Source: Bacteroidales bacterium
Lineage (GTDB): Bacteria > Bacteroidota > Bacteroidia > Bacteroidales > UBA932
Direction of reading: 5' to 3'
Length of the DNA: 56,084 nt
Assembly: GCA_020026275.1 (NCBI GenBank)
Contig: JAHHQQ010000013.1
Span: 1 to 56,084 of the forward strand
Shown: piece after piece, positions 10,101 through 17,378 of the stretch
Layout of the letters: every line of letters starts with the position of its first letter
Numbering within the stretch: position 1 is the first letter of the stretch
Position numbers and translations under genes: made by a program
Notes under the pieces: model-generated
What the model saw: the letters and a program-made list of their open reading frames with translations, nothing else
The model's database searches: none
Told to the model about the DNA's origin: nothing

Positions 10101-10532
10101 CAGATCAGAGCTGGCGCCTCTCATTGTACCTTTGACAATGATGCCGCATCCCATGACAGGCATTCCTGTTTCGTCCAGGACAACACCCGAAATGAAAGAA
10201 GAAGGACTCTTCTGCTCTGATTTCGAAATGTATATGTTGACTCCTGAAATCTCCCATTTGATGGGAGTACCTCCGAATACCTGCTTCAGTACATTTTCAA
10301 TGGGCTGATTCTGAAGTTTGACCGTCACTTTTCTTGTCATGTCGACTTGATTGTTCAAGAAAAGATACTTGGATTGCTGTTCAATCGCATCAAGGACCAC
10401 CTCCAATGTCTCATCCGTGACATTAAGCGAAATCCCCGATTGGGCCTGTGCAACAAAGACAGGAGCAACAATGTTGATTATTGCCAGTGCGATGAACAGT
10501 CTAAAAGCTTTTGGAATTAGACTTTCGTTCAT
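7176..10532 (-). CDS. SusC/RagA-family TonB-dependent transporter with STN signalling domain (PUL 1)
   Basis: 1118 residues from the ATG at 10532, chosen because it directly precedes a signal peptide (KAFRLFIALAIINIV ... AQAQS). An in-frame ATG at 10598 would add 22 non-hydrophobic residues. Order of domains: STN/secretin-TonB N-terminal domain (about 35-90), carboxypeptidase-regulatory-like domain (SGVVLDETGMPVMGCGIIVKG), plug (ALYVIDGVPM, LTGASAAALYGSEAANGAIV), then a beta-barrel ending in GFNIRLKF. The STN domain marks transporters that signal through a FecR protein, and fecR lies immediately upstream. Powered by TonB, it imports oligosaccharides into the periplasm. Confidence 0.94.
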   Translation of the reverse strand: MNESLIPKAFRLFIALAIINIVAPVFVAQAQSGISLNVTDETLEVVLDAIEQQSKYLFLNNQVDMTRKVTVKLQNQPIENVLKQVFGGTPIKWEISGVNIYISKSEQKSPSSFISGVVLDETGMPVMGCGIIVKGTMRGASSDLDGKFEFELPEGAAVLEVTCLGYISQEIIIGDQRVFKIVLREEPIMLDGTVVTALGIKRSEKALSYNVQQVNTEAILGNKDANFVNSLNGKVAGLVINSSSSGVGGASKVVMRGNKSVSKSSNALYVIDGVPMYTVAREGGTEFDSRGSSDPIADLNPEDIESMTVLTGASAAALYGSEAANGAIVITTKKGKAGKASVTVTSNTEVFNPFVLPRFQDSYGTGDYNSPEGSILRSWGRKLGSTNRYGYNPADDYFQMGVTGTESVSLSVGNDKNQSYLSAAAVNSRGIVPNNGYNRYNFTFRNTTQFLDDKMTLDVSASYVKQDDMNMTNQGIYNNPIVGAYIFPRGDDWKDVEMYERWDSARKIHTQYWPAGDGGIALQNPYWINYRNLRQNKKDRYILSAGLNYKILDWLSLSGRVRLDNSTNKFTEKFFASTLEQLTEYSKNGLYGIENQSDTQVYADALLDIDKTWDDWSLHANLGASITDMRSDLFMTRGPIADGSIEGETPNVPNMFNVFALSQSKSVKKQAGWREQTQSVFGSVEIGYKNACYLTVTGRNDWPSQLAGPRSAKKSFFYPSVGLSLVLSEIIGDMPENLEYLKLRGSFASVGSAFERFIANPLHTWPDKGSSWETQTVYPIENLKPEITNSWEVGLTMRFLKWFNFDMTYYNTHTTNQTIYPEISAGSGYSKIPIQSGDILNQGLELSLGFDKSWGEFNWQSNYTFSTNKNKIMKLADGAVNPITGELLNISSLNMKGLGNVAFILKEGGSLGDIYSSEDLKRDSNNAIYVNEKGNVATESIKDIDKYIKLGSVFPKANMAWRNDFKINNFNFGFMFTARLGGVVYSRTQAMLDHYGVSGNSADARDAGGVVINGSDLIDANKWYTAIGGGDTVPQYYTYSATNVRLQEATLGYTFPRKMMKNVCELTLQLVGRNLWMIYNKAPFDPESIATTGNYYQGIDYFMTPNTRNFGFNIRLKF

Positions 10533-10601
10533 GAGTTGTTGATTATTTTGTATATAGTGTAATTTTGCTATGACAGCCTTGTGGTCGGTCTGATGCAAGA
10601 T

Positions 10602-11570
10602 CTATCGGATATAGATCGTATTCGTCTCAAAATCGCGGTAATATTGGAAGTCTGAAGCCATCTGAAGAACTTCCATTGCGTGTCCTACGCCATCAGAGAC
10701 TCTTATCTTACCCCGTGTGTATGAAATTTCCGGAACCTGCTCCCGTTCAATGACAATCTTCACATTGAATACTTTTTCGTATTTCTTCATCAGATCTTCG
10801 AAACGGATGTCCTGAAGATCAATCAGACCTTTTGTCCAATCGGTCACGGCAGACTGGTCACTGAACCTGCTTACCGTCATGCGACCATGATCAAAGGAAG
10901 CGACCATATTCGGATCCAAAATGACACTTTCCTCCTGATAACGGCTCTCAATCTGGACACGTCCACGGAGCAATGCCGTTGAACAATACTCCTTCTCCGG
11001 CTCAACCGCCACATTGAACTTGGTTCCAAGAACTTTGATTTCAGAAGTGAAAGTCTCGACGATGAAAGGCCTCTCCTCATCTTTTGTCACGTCGAAAAGG
11101 ACTTCTCCTTGAAGCACCTTCACTTTCCTGCAATCCTTGGAGAACAAAGCCGGATATTCCACCTTGGTACCAGAATTCATAAACATGGATGTACCATCTT
11201 CCAGAACCAGCTCGAAAGTCTGTCCGACCGGCACAGAAGCCACGAGAGTCCTGGAAGAAAAATCCTCTTGTGTCCGATTCTTCGTAAAAAAAACAGTTCC
11301 AGCCACCAGAAGGATGGCTGCCGCAATACCGGAGACGGTGCGGAACACATACTTCCATCCGCCGGTCCTCTTTCTCTTCTTCTCGAAAGCAGGAATTTCC
11401 ACAGCAGATTCCGGTGCATGGAGAGCAAGTCCAGACCAGATCATGCGGGTGGAATGATATATTTCCTGATGACTTCCATCGGGATCATCCGCCAACCAGT
11501 CAAAAATTTCCTGTTCTTCCTTTTCTGTCGTCTGACAGTTGAAATATTTTATCAGTTGCAAAGTATCCAT
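10602..11570 (-). CDS. FecR-family anti-sigma factor (PUL 1)
   Basis: 322 residues from the ATG at 11570, which follows an AAGGAGA ribosome-binding site; an upstream in-frame ATG (11627) lacks one. The cytoplasmic N-terminus (about 1-80) is the sigma-binding part with a DUF4880-like start (LQLIKYFNCQTTEKEEQEIFDWL). A single membrane helix (IAAAILLVAGTVFF) is followed by a periplasmic FecR domain (VPVGQTFELVLEDGTSMFMN, VLQGEVLFDVTKDEERPF, IKVLGTKFNVAV) and a C-terminal STN-interacting part. It should relay occupancy of the SusC above to an ECF sigma factor. No sigma gene adjoins it, which is unusual; the only one in the window is at 35587. Confidence 0.9.
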   Translation of the reverse strand: MDTLQLIKYFNCQTTEKEEQEIFDWLADDPDGSHQEIYHSTRMIWSGLALHAPESAVEIPAFEKKRKRTGGWKYVFRTVSGIAAAILLVAGTVFFTKNRTQEDFSSRTLVASVPVGQTFELVLEDGTSMFMNSGTKVEYPALFSKDCRKVKVLQGEVLFDVTKDEERPFIVETFTSEIKVLGTKFNVAVEPEKEYCSTALLRGRVQIESRYQEESVILDPNMVASFDHGRMTVSRFSDQSAVTDWTKGLIDLQDIRFEDLMKKYEKVFNVKIVIEREQVPEISYTRGKIRVSDGVGHAMEVLQMASDFQYYRDFETNTIYIR

Positions 11571-11742
11571 TGTCTTTTCTCCTTCATACATATTGAAGAC
11601 CCCCCAGAAAAGAAAGTGGACCCCCAAAAACCAACAATATTTCCAGAAATTCTACTTTTTATTATAATAACGTAAAATTATATCAAACCAGACTGCCAAA
11701 ACAAACCTACCCGTTTCTCACATCCTCAAATAAAACAATATA

Positions 11743-11769
11743 CCGCCGATGCTTGAAAATCATCAGCGG
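11743..11769 (-). terminator. Probable terminator after the 203-residue protein gene
   Basis: A 9-bp stem (ccgccgatg / catcagcgg, one G-U pair in RNA) with a 9-base loop. On the minus strand it is followed by TATATTGTTTTATTTG, a U-rich though interrupted tail. It starts about 40 bases past the stop at 11811 and separates that gene from the PUL 1 leader. Confidence 0.5.
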
Positions 11770-11810
11770 AACAAACTGAAAAAAGAAATGAAAATATAAG
11801 GTCAAGTTCT

Positions 11811-12422
11811 CTATTTGATCACCTCAACTTGAGTGATTCCATTGCAACGGCCTATCACATATCTCTGGGTAGCATTGTAATCATTCTGACGACCTGCCTT
11901 ACATACATTTTCCATGTAAAGTTCTCTGCCGACAACAAAAGATTTACACTGAAAAGTATCACCGACACTAATCCTTGAATTTGTCGCAGACAAAGTATTG
12001 AACTGATAATTTCCCATATATTGGACATCAATCTTTTTGTCCGGCATCCATGAGATTCTCAACTTCTGTCCCACCTGCAAAAAATCAGCGTATACCACAT
12101 TTTCAACAATATCTATCTCCAATTGGCTATCGTCGGTCACATTTTCACAGAAGTAGTCCCAGCTTTTGTATCCTGAAAAATCAGACAGTACGTCCAAAGT
12201 CCTGAATGAAACTGTTTCATATCCTCTCGTTGAATATTTCCACAACCTTTCGAGAGTAGTTTCAGATATATGTTCATGCAATTTTTGTTCTATCTGTTCA
12301 ACGAGAACTACAAAATCCGAATGTGTGTGCATACGGAAACCAGCTGTCTTCTCTACAACTGATCTTAACAACGAAACCTCTGGTATATCTGAATTGATTG
12401 CCATCTTGTTATAAATGAACAT
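11811..12422 (-). CDS. Uncharacterised protein, possible DNA-binding N-terminus
   Basis: 203 residues from the ATG at 12422, or 197 from the ATG at 12404 (MAINSDIPEV); neither has a clear ribosome-binding site. No signal peptide or membrane segment. Residues about 17-90 (IEQKLHEHISETTLERLWKY, then SFRTLDVLSDFSGYKSWDYF) resemble a segment I associate with uncharacterised Bacteroidota proteins that may be regulatory, in which a helix-turn-helix-like unit is followed by a GYxSWxxF turn. The C-terminal half (about 95-203) is beta-rich with no recognised domain. It lies upstream of PUL 1 on the same strand but is separated by a probable terminator and a 240-base gap. A regulatory role is a guess. 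Confidence 0.6.
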   Translation of the reverse strand: MFIYNKMAINSDIPEVSLLRSVVEKTAGFRMHTHSDFVVLVEQIEQKLHEHISETTLERLWKYSTRGYETVSFRTLDVLSDFSGYKSWDYFCENVTDDSQLEIDIVENVVYADFLQVGQKLRISWMPDKKIDVQYMGNYQFNTLSATNSRISVGDTFQCKSFVVGRELYMENVCKAGRQNDYNATQRYVIGRCNGITQVEVIK

Positions 12423-12614
12423 AAAGTTTACTAAAATAAAAATTAATTCGCTTCAAGTCCATAAAAGACAAAATATGACAACAAGGCCCCTTTCCTTTTA
12501 TAACAAAGAGTTCCAAGATACGGCCTCTGGAAACATTCTATCAAATTAATCCATTATAGTCAGAAGCAGATATCTTGAAACTCTCGTTTTCACATTTTTG
12601 GCAACCGCCGCAAG

Positions 12615-13955
12615 CTAGCCGGACATCACCTTGACTGCCCGCAGTCCTAACAAAAGTACGCCACAGGTAAATCCGATCGGATAAGCCAACCAAACCCCTG
12701 TAATCCCCTTTCCCATCACAAAAGCAATGTAATAGCCAGCAGGAAGAGCCACCACGAAATAGGACAAGAAAGCAATCCACATTGTCGACTTCACATCGCT
12801 GATTCCCCTCAAGGCATTGGCCAATATAATCTGTATGCTATCTCCGAACTGGTAGAGCATCAAAATAGGAATCAACATGGCCACAATCTCCAAAACCGCC
12901 TTATCTTCGCTAAAAAACCTTCCGATGGACGTGGCATTGAAATATAGGATAACACTAATGACGATTGAAACGAGGACAGACAAAAAAATGCCACTGATGG
13001 TCGATTTCCTCACCTTTGACAAATCATGACGGCCTTGATAGAGACTGGCCTTGATAGCAGTAGCTGCTCCCAATCCAAGATAGATGGTAAAACTGACCGT
13101 TGAAATGGATATGACAATCTGATGGGCCGCCAGTTCCAGACCACCAATCCAACCGATCATAATGGTTGTAAGACTAAAAGTAGCGGCCTCGATTCCCTGC
13201 TGCAGCGCAATAGGCCATCCGATGGCATTGAGCCGCTTCCAATATTTTCTTCGGATGCGCATCTCTCTGAAACCCGCCTTGTATTCTCTATAAGATTTAC
13301 GTAACAAGAAGATAGTCACAAACAGCAGCAGGATGACCGCCCTGGAGACCAGCGTGCTGACCCCTGCCCCCAAAAGTCCCATTTCCTGAAATCCTCCCTT
13401 TCCATAAATCAACATGTAGTTGCCGAAGATGTTCAACAAGTTTCCGATTGTCAGAACCCACATGGAAATGGATGCGTCCATGATCCCTTCCAAGAACTGG
13501 CGGAAAGAATTGGCCAGCATGACAAAAATCAATGAAACCATGGAGACGACATAATAGGGTCTGATCAGAGGCATCAATTCTTCGGGTTGTCCCATTCGGG
13601 AAATGTTGAAGTAGATGGCCGAAAGCACCAGCAATATGACACCTGTTGTCGTCATGTTGGCAACCAGACTGTTCTTCAGCCATCCGCCCAGTTCAGCATT
13701 CTTCTTCTGGGCCAAGTTTTCACCGATAATCGGAGTCAAATTGAAAGAAAAACCAGTTCCCAATATGATGAACATATTGATTACATTATTGACAAAAGAA
13801 GCGGCACCAAGTTCTGCAGTACTATGTTGTCCAACCATGATGGTATCGGCCAGACCAGTGACGATGCCTCCCAGCTGACCGATAATGATTGGAAGGCCCA
13901 ACCTCAATATGGAACGGTTCTGCCGGTTGAATTCTTTAAGAGAGTATTTTTTCAC
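12615..13955 (-). CDS. MATE-family multidrug/sodium antiporter
   Basis: 446 residues, about 12 hydrophobic segments in two homologous halves, as in NorM-type MATE exporters. Typical N-half signature: LRLGLPIIIGQLGGIVTGLA followed by DTIMVGQHSTAELGAASF. The matching C-half start is AIGWPIALQQGIEAATF with GLELAAHQI. It probably exports cationic drugs or metabolites using a sodium or proton gradient at the inner membrane. The start codon is GTG (13955-13953), directly before KKYSLKEF. It appears monocistronic: a 381-base stretch with a possible leader structure precedes it. Confidence 0.9.
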   Translation of the reverse strand: MKKYSLKEFNRQNRSILRLGLPIIIGQLGGIVTGLADTIMVGQHSTAELGAASFVNNVINMFIILGTGFSFNLTPIIGENLAQKKNAELGGWLKNSLVANMTTTGVILLVLSAIYFNISRMGQPEELMPLIRPYYVVSMVSLIFVMLANSFRQFLEGIMDASISMWVLTIGNLLNIFGNYMLIYGKGGFQEMGLLGAGVSTLVSRAVILLLFVTIFLLRKSYREYKAGFREMRIRRKYWKRLNAIGWPIALQQGIEAATFSLTTIMIGWIGGLELAAHQIVISISTVSFTIYLGLGAATAIKASLYQGRHDLSKVRKSTISGIFLSVLVSIVISVILYFNATSIGRFFSEDKAVLEIVAMLIPILMLYQFGDSIQIILANALRGISDVKSTMWIAFLSYFVVALPAGYYIAFVMGKGITGVWLAYPIGFTCGVLLLGLRAVKVMSG

Positions 13956-14080
13956 GATAACTTATTTGTATACTTGAAATGCAAAGACTCCAGCGATACA
14001 GCGACATTACTGCATTGCCCGAATCACAGAAATGACTTTCCGCCTATCGGAAAGATATGCGGCCAACAAAACGGGATATT

Positions 14081-14128
14081 CAAAAAAAAAGAAGTCAGCG
14101 GAACAGGTTTGGTCCGCGGGTGGACCAA
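14081..14128 (-). promoter_or_regulatory. Possible attenuator-like leader of the MATE gene
   Basis: Within the 381-base gap 13956-14336 the minus strand can form either TTGGTCC/GGACCAA (14128-14109, loop ACCCGC) or the overlapping stem GCGGA/TCCGC (14117-14098). The second is followed, after seven bases, by ten T residues (14090-14081). The two stems share bases and exclude each other, as in transcription attenuators. The terminator-like stem is short and the T-run is spaced from it, so this is weak. Apart from this and the hairpin at 14281, I see nothing in the gap. Confidence 0.2.
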
Positions 14129-14280
14129 TCCAAGAACAGAATCTGATTGATTTTATTTGGGTTGATGAATATCATTACCTGTCTTCTCTGAAAAACGAAA
14201 TGCAAATTTATAAAACATTTTCAATTTCCCAAAACAAACTTGGCAGGCAACAAGGAAAAGCCATCTGACCGGAAAGCAAA

Positions 14281-14312
14281 TGGCCGGTCTCCTTCAATAT
14301 AGAGACCGGCCA
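14281..14312 (-). terminator. Terminator of the NlpE-like gene
   Basis: An 11-bp perfect stem (tggccggtctc / gagaccggcca) with a 10-base loop, 25 bases past the stop at 14337. On the minus strand it continues into TTTGCTTTCC. A strong hairpin with a moderate U-tract. Confidence 0.65.
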
Positions 14313-14336
14313 TTTCCATGTTATTCGACAATCAGA

Positions 14337-14783
14337 CTATTTCTTCTTCAGAATATAATAATCTGCCAACTCACCTTCTGCCAAAGTACCTGTTTCATCT
14401 GTCAGAGCAACTGCATTCTCCAGAATCTTGTAATAGGTCTTGTTGCCAGACGAAGGGGTGATGAGAACAAGCAAGTCTCCGCCCTGTTTTTCATAGACTC
14501 CTGAAGTGACTATTTCTTCAGCCTTTTCATCCAAAGCGACAGATACCAGCTTGTAGGTTGTATCCTCATTGATTGTCAAAGTCGTCTTGAAGCCATCACA
14601 ATCAGCTGCAGGGAGGACTCCCTCATACGTACCGTAAAAAGATGCGGCTGCCGGCTCCACCAGAGCAAATGCTACTGGTTCCCCTGCAGGCTCTTCGTTC
14701 TTACATTCTTTTTTTCCACATTTGCAGCTGGCAACCAGCATGAGTGGCGCGAGAACGGCTGCGAGCAAAATTGTTTTTTTCAT
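14337..14783 (-). CDS. NlpE-like envelope-stress lipoprotein (N-terminal domain only)
   Basis: 148 residues from the ATG at 14783, just before the lipoprotein signal KKTILLAAV ... LMLVASC; longer in-frame starts overlap the upstream permease gene and are rejected. Residues about 55-148 match the NlpE N-terminal barrel: FYGTYEGVLPAADCDGFKTT followed by LTINEDTTYKL is the family's opening. The family CxxC (PCADCPG) is AADC here, so only one of the two cysteines remains. The second, OB-like domain of Escherichia coli NlpE is absent, as is usual in Bacteroidota. NlpE senses surface or lipoprotein-sorting stress and copper; whether this short form signals is unknown. It lies 97 bases after the permease gene. 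Confidence 0.75.
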   Translation of the reverse strand: MKKTILLAAVLAPLMLVASCKCGKKECKNEEPAGEPVAFALVEPAAASFYGTYEGVLPAADCDGFKTTLTINEDTTYKLVSVALDEKAEEIVTSGVYEKQGGDLLVLITPSSGNKTYYKILENAVALTDETGTLAEGELADYYILKKK

Positions 14784-14880
14784 GATCCAATGTATTAAAT
14801 AATATCGTTGAACATTTTGACAATCAAAAACCATGCTACTGCATAACCTGTTTCCTATCAGTTTTTGAAAAAACTTTTCG

Positions 14881-16146
14881 CTATCCCAGAAGGAAAAAGG
14901 AAACTGCACCAAGCAGAGTCAGAATCAATCCGACCATTGACTCAAACGGAATCAAACGCAGCCGTTCCTTGATGCTCATTCCGACAGAACCTCCTGTTGC
15001 ATGAAAAAACGAGCCATGCGGAAGATGATCCAGAACAGTTGCTCCTGCATTGGTCATTGCCGCCGCCCACAAAGCAGGTACGCCAGCTGCCAAGACTGTC
15101 TCTGAAAAAGAGGCAGAAGCAATCGTTGCACCTGCAGTAGAAGAAGCTGTAGCGGCAGACATCAAAGCACTGGACAGAGGGGCCATGACGGCACCTCCCA
15201 TATTCCATCCAGAAAGCAATCCGACGACCACATCTTTTATATCGGAAGCATTGATTACACCGGCAATCGTTCCTGTCCCAACCAACAATATAGCTACTGA
15301 AGACATCTTTTCTAGACCAAAACTGACACTCTCGCCTGCTTTGGACCAACTTCGTGTAGCAAGGATTCCCACCAGTCCTCCAACAGGAAGAGCGACCAAT
15401 GGATCTATGGCAATTCCGAACAAAGGCCGGAGAGCCAAAAGGAGAATTGTCATGACAGGCCCCAAGATACTCGCCCAGAAAGAAGGCAGTCCTTGTCCAT
15501 CTATACTCACACCCGCCACCAAATCCTCCCGGACAGAAGAACCTCCTTTCCTACATGGGAAAAGCGGGACAAGCACATAGACCGTCACAAACAACCCTAT
15601 AAAAGCCGGAACAATACCTGCCGCCATGACAGAAGGCAAATCTGCCCCATAATTCTCAGCGGCTATAATGGTATTTGGATTAGGAGACATGACATTTCCG
15701 CATTTTCCTCCACCAATCATCGCCAACAACACCTTTCCGACAGGAGCATCCGTAGATTTTGCCAACATCAGAGCAATCGGGGCTACAGTAATGACGGCCA
15801 CATCAATAAACACGCCCACAGAACAGAGAATCATGGTCGCCAAAGCCAAAGCCAGATAAATTCTCTTGCCCCCCATCTTCTGCACAATTGTCCGGGAAAT
15901 GGACTCAGCGGCTCCGGTCTTGATCAAGACACCAGACAAAACACCGGCAGCCAGAATCCGAAGAATGGCGGGCGTGATTCCTTTGACCCCATCTATCATA
16001 TCTACGATAGTGGCAGACAAGCCGGCTCCAGCCAGCAGCCCTCCAGCCAGAGCACCCAACATCAAACTATATACAGGAGATACCTTCTTGAGTATCAGCA
16101 TTATCGAAATTGCCAGCCCAATTAGAGCGGCCAATGAACTACTCAT
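14881..16146 (-). CDS. GntP-family permease, probable glycerate/gluconate transporter
   Basis: 421 residues with about 12 membrane segments. The GntP/Gnt symporter motifs are present: CSVGVFIDVAVITVAPIAL, GGGKCGNVMSPNPNTIIAAE, and near the C-terminus NAGATVLDHLPHGSFFHATG. The family imports gluconate, glycerate and related sugar acids by proton symport. The start overlaps the end of the glycerate kinase gene by 8 bases, so glycerate is the most likely substrate. The operon appears to continue from the GH89 genes upstream. Confidence 0.82.
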   Translation of the reverse strand: MSSSLAALIGLAISIMLILKKVSPVYSLMLGALAGGLLAGAGLSATIVDMIDGVKGITPAILRILAAGVLSGVLIKTGAAESISRTIVQKMGGKRIYLALALATMILCSVGVFIDVAVITVAPIALMLAKSTDAPVGKVLLAMIGGGKCGNVMSPNPNTIIAAENYGADLPSVMAAGIVPAFIGLFVTVYVLVPLFPCRKGGSSVREDLVAGVSIDGQGLPSFWASILGPVMTILLLALRPLFGIAIDPLVALPVGGLVGILATRSWSKAGESVSFGLEKMSSVAILLVGTGTIAGVINASDIKDVVVGLLSGWNMGGAVMAPLSSALMSAATASSTAGATIASASFSETVLAAGVPALWAAAMTNAGATVLDHLPHGSFFHATGGSVGMSIKERLRLIPFESMVGLILTLLGAVSFFLLG

Positions 16147-17365
16147 CTTGCTTCAATCTTTTTATCAAATTCATGATTCTCGCGACTGTTGCCTGGACAT
16201 TGCGTGCCGCAACCGACGGCTTCATGGCTTCTTCAAGATCGACTGGACCGGAAACAATCGGAAAAGCAGCGGCAAAAACAGAAGATTCTGCCTGTTCTGC
16301 AAAAGAATCTTCAACCAGTTCCACAGCACCACCAATAGCAATAGTCGGAATATGCTGTCTGGCAGCTCTTGCCATCACTCCATGAGGAGTCTTTCCCTTT
16401 GATGTCTGGAAGTCAATCTTTCCTTCTCCAGTGATAACCAGATCCGCCCCAGCAATATGCTCGTCAAAATTGATGGCGTCCAACACCATATCTGCACCTC
16501 TTTCCAAACGAGCATTCAGGAAAGCCAGGAAACCTCCTCCCAGACCACCGGCAGCACCAGTCCCCGGCCTCGTCCTGAATTCATGACTCAAATCCTGCCG
16601 GTCAGACGAGCCAGCAAACAAGCTTGAATCCTCGCATAAATATTTTTCTACGACGGAGGCAAAAGATGCCATTCCCCGGTCCAGCCGTTCCACCATCTGG
16701 GAATCCGCCCCCTTTTGAGGAGCAAAGACATAAGCCGCTCCTACGGGACCACAAAATGGCGTATCTACATCGCAGGCAACAACAAATTCTGATTCCAACA
16801 CAGCAGAAGGCACCAATGATGAGTCTACACAGGCAATCTCACCAAGATTACCACCACAAGGAAACACCTCCTGTCCTTGCTTATCCAGAAAACGAAATCC
16901 CAAAGCTGACAACATGCCCGTTCCGGCATCATTCGTCGCACTTCCTCCGATTCCAATCAGGAATTTGCGGCATCCTTTGCCAATCGCATCCATAATCATC
17001 TCTCCTGTCCCCAATGTGGAAGTCTGCCATGGATTCCTTTCCGAAACAGCGAGCAAAGGAAGTCCACTGGCAGAAGACATCTCCAACACCGCCACAGGGA
17101 TTCCCTCCTGACTGTTGAAAATACCGTAAGAACTCCTGATCTTTCTACCCAGAGGATCTGACACTTCCACCTCAACCTTCTGTCCAGACAAGGCATCTAT
17201 CAACGCATCCACCGTACCTTCTCCTCCATCAGCGACACTGACCTTCACGACCAGACAGTCCGGATAGACAGAAAGAATTCCCTTCTCTGCACACTCCGCC
17301 ACCTGGGCTGAAGACAACGACCCTTTAAAAGAATCTGAAGCGACGACTATCTTTTTCATCATCAT
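16139..17365 (-). CDS. Glycerate kinase (GlxK/GarK family)
   Basis: 408 residues, slightly longer than the usual 370-390. The N-terminus KKIVVASDSFKGSLSSAQVA and the motifs SVADGGEGTVDAL, EMSSASGLPL, GIGGSATNDAGTGM and DLVITGEGKIDFQTSKGK are diagnostic of this kinase fold. It phosphorylates glycerate, normally to 2-phosphoglycerate in this family, feeding lower glycolysis. Three ATG codons stand in a row; the first (17365) is 13 bases after the GH89 stop. It overlaps the permease gene by 8 bases. The tight link to two alpha-N-acetylglucosaminidase genes is unusual and may mean glycerate is part of, or derived from, the glycan that is degraded. Confidence 0.92.
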   Translation of the reverse strand: MMMKKIVVASDSFKGSLSSAQVAECAEKGILSVYPDCLVVKVSVADGGEGTVDALIDALSGQKVEVEVSDPLGRKIRSSYGIFNSQEGIPVAVLEMSSASGLPLLAVSERNPWQTSTLGTGEMIMDAIGKGCRKFLIGIGGSATNDAGTGMLSALGFRFLDKQGQEVFPCGGNLGEIACVDSSLVPSAVLESEFVVACDVDTPFCGPVGAAYVFAPQKGADSQMVERLDRGMASFASVVEKYLCEDSSLFAGSSDRQDLSHEFRTRPGTGAAGGLGGGFLAFLNARLERGADMVLDAINFDEHIAGADLVITGEGKIDFQTSKGKTPHGVMARAARQHIPTIAIGGAVELVEDSFAEQAESSVFAAAFPIVSGPVDLEEAMKPSVAARNVQATVARIMNLIKRLKQDE

Positions 17366-17378
17366 ATCCTATCAATTG

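Noticed and set aside
10599..10617. Inverted repeat gatctat-cggat-atagatc over the fecR stop codon of PUL 1
   Set aside because: Seven-bp stem with no T-run on the minus strand; could be chance within coding sequence.
11077..11675. Several overlapping frames on both strands over fecR of PUL 1
   Set aside because: FecR motifs, membrane helix and ribosome-binding site support only the 10602-11570 frame.
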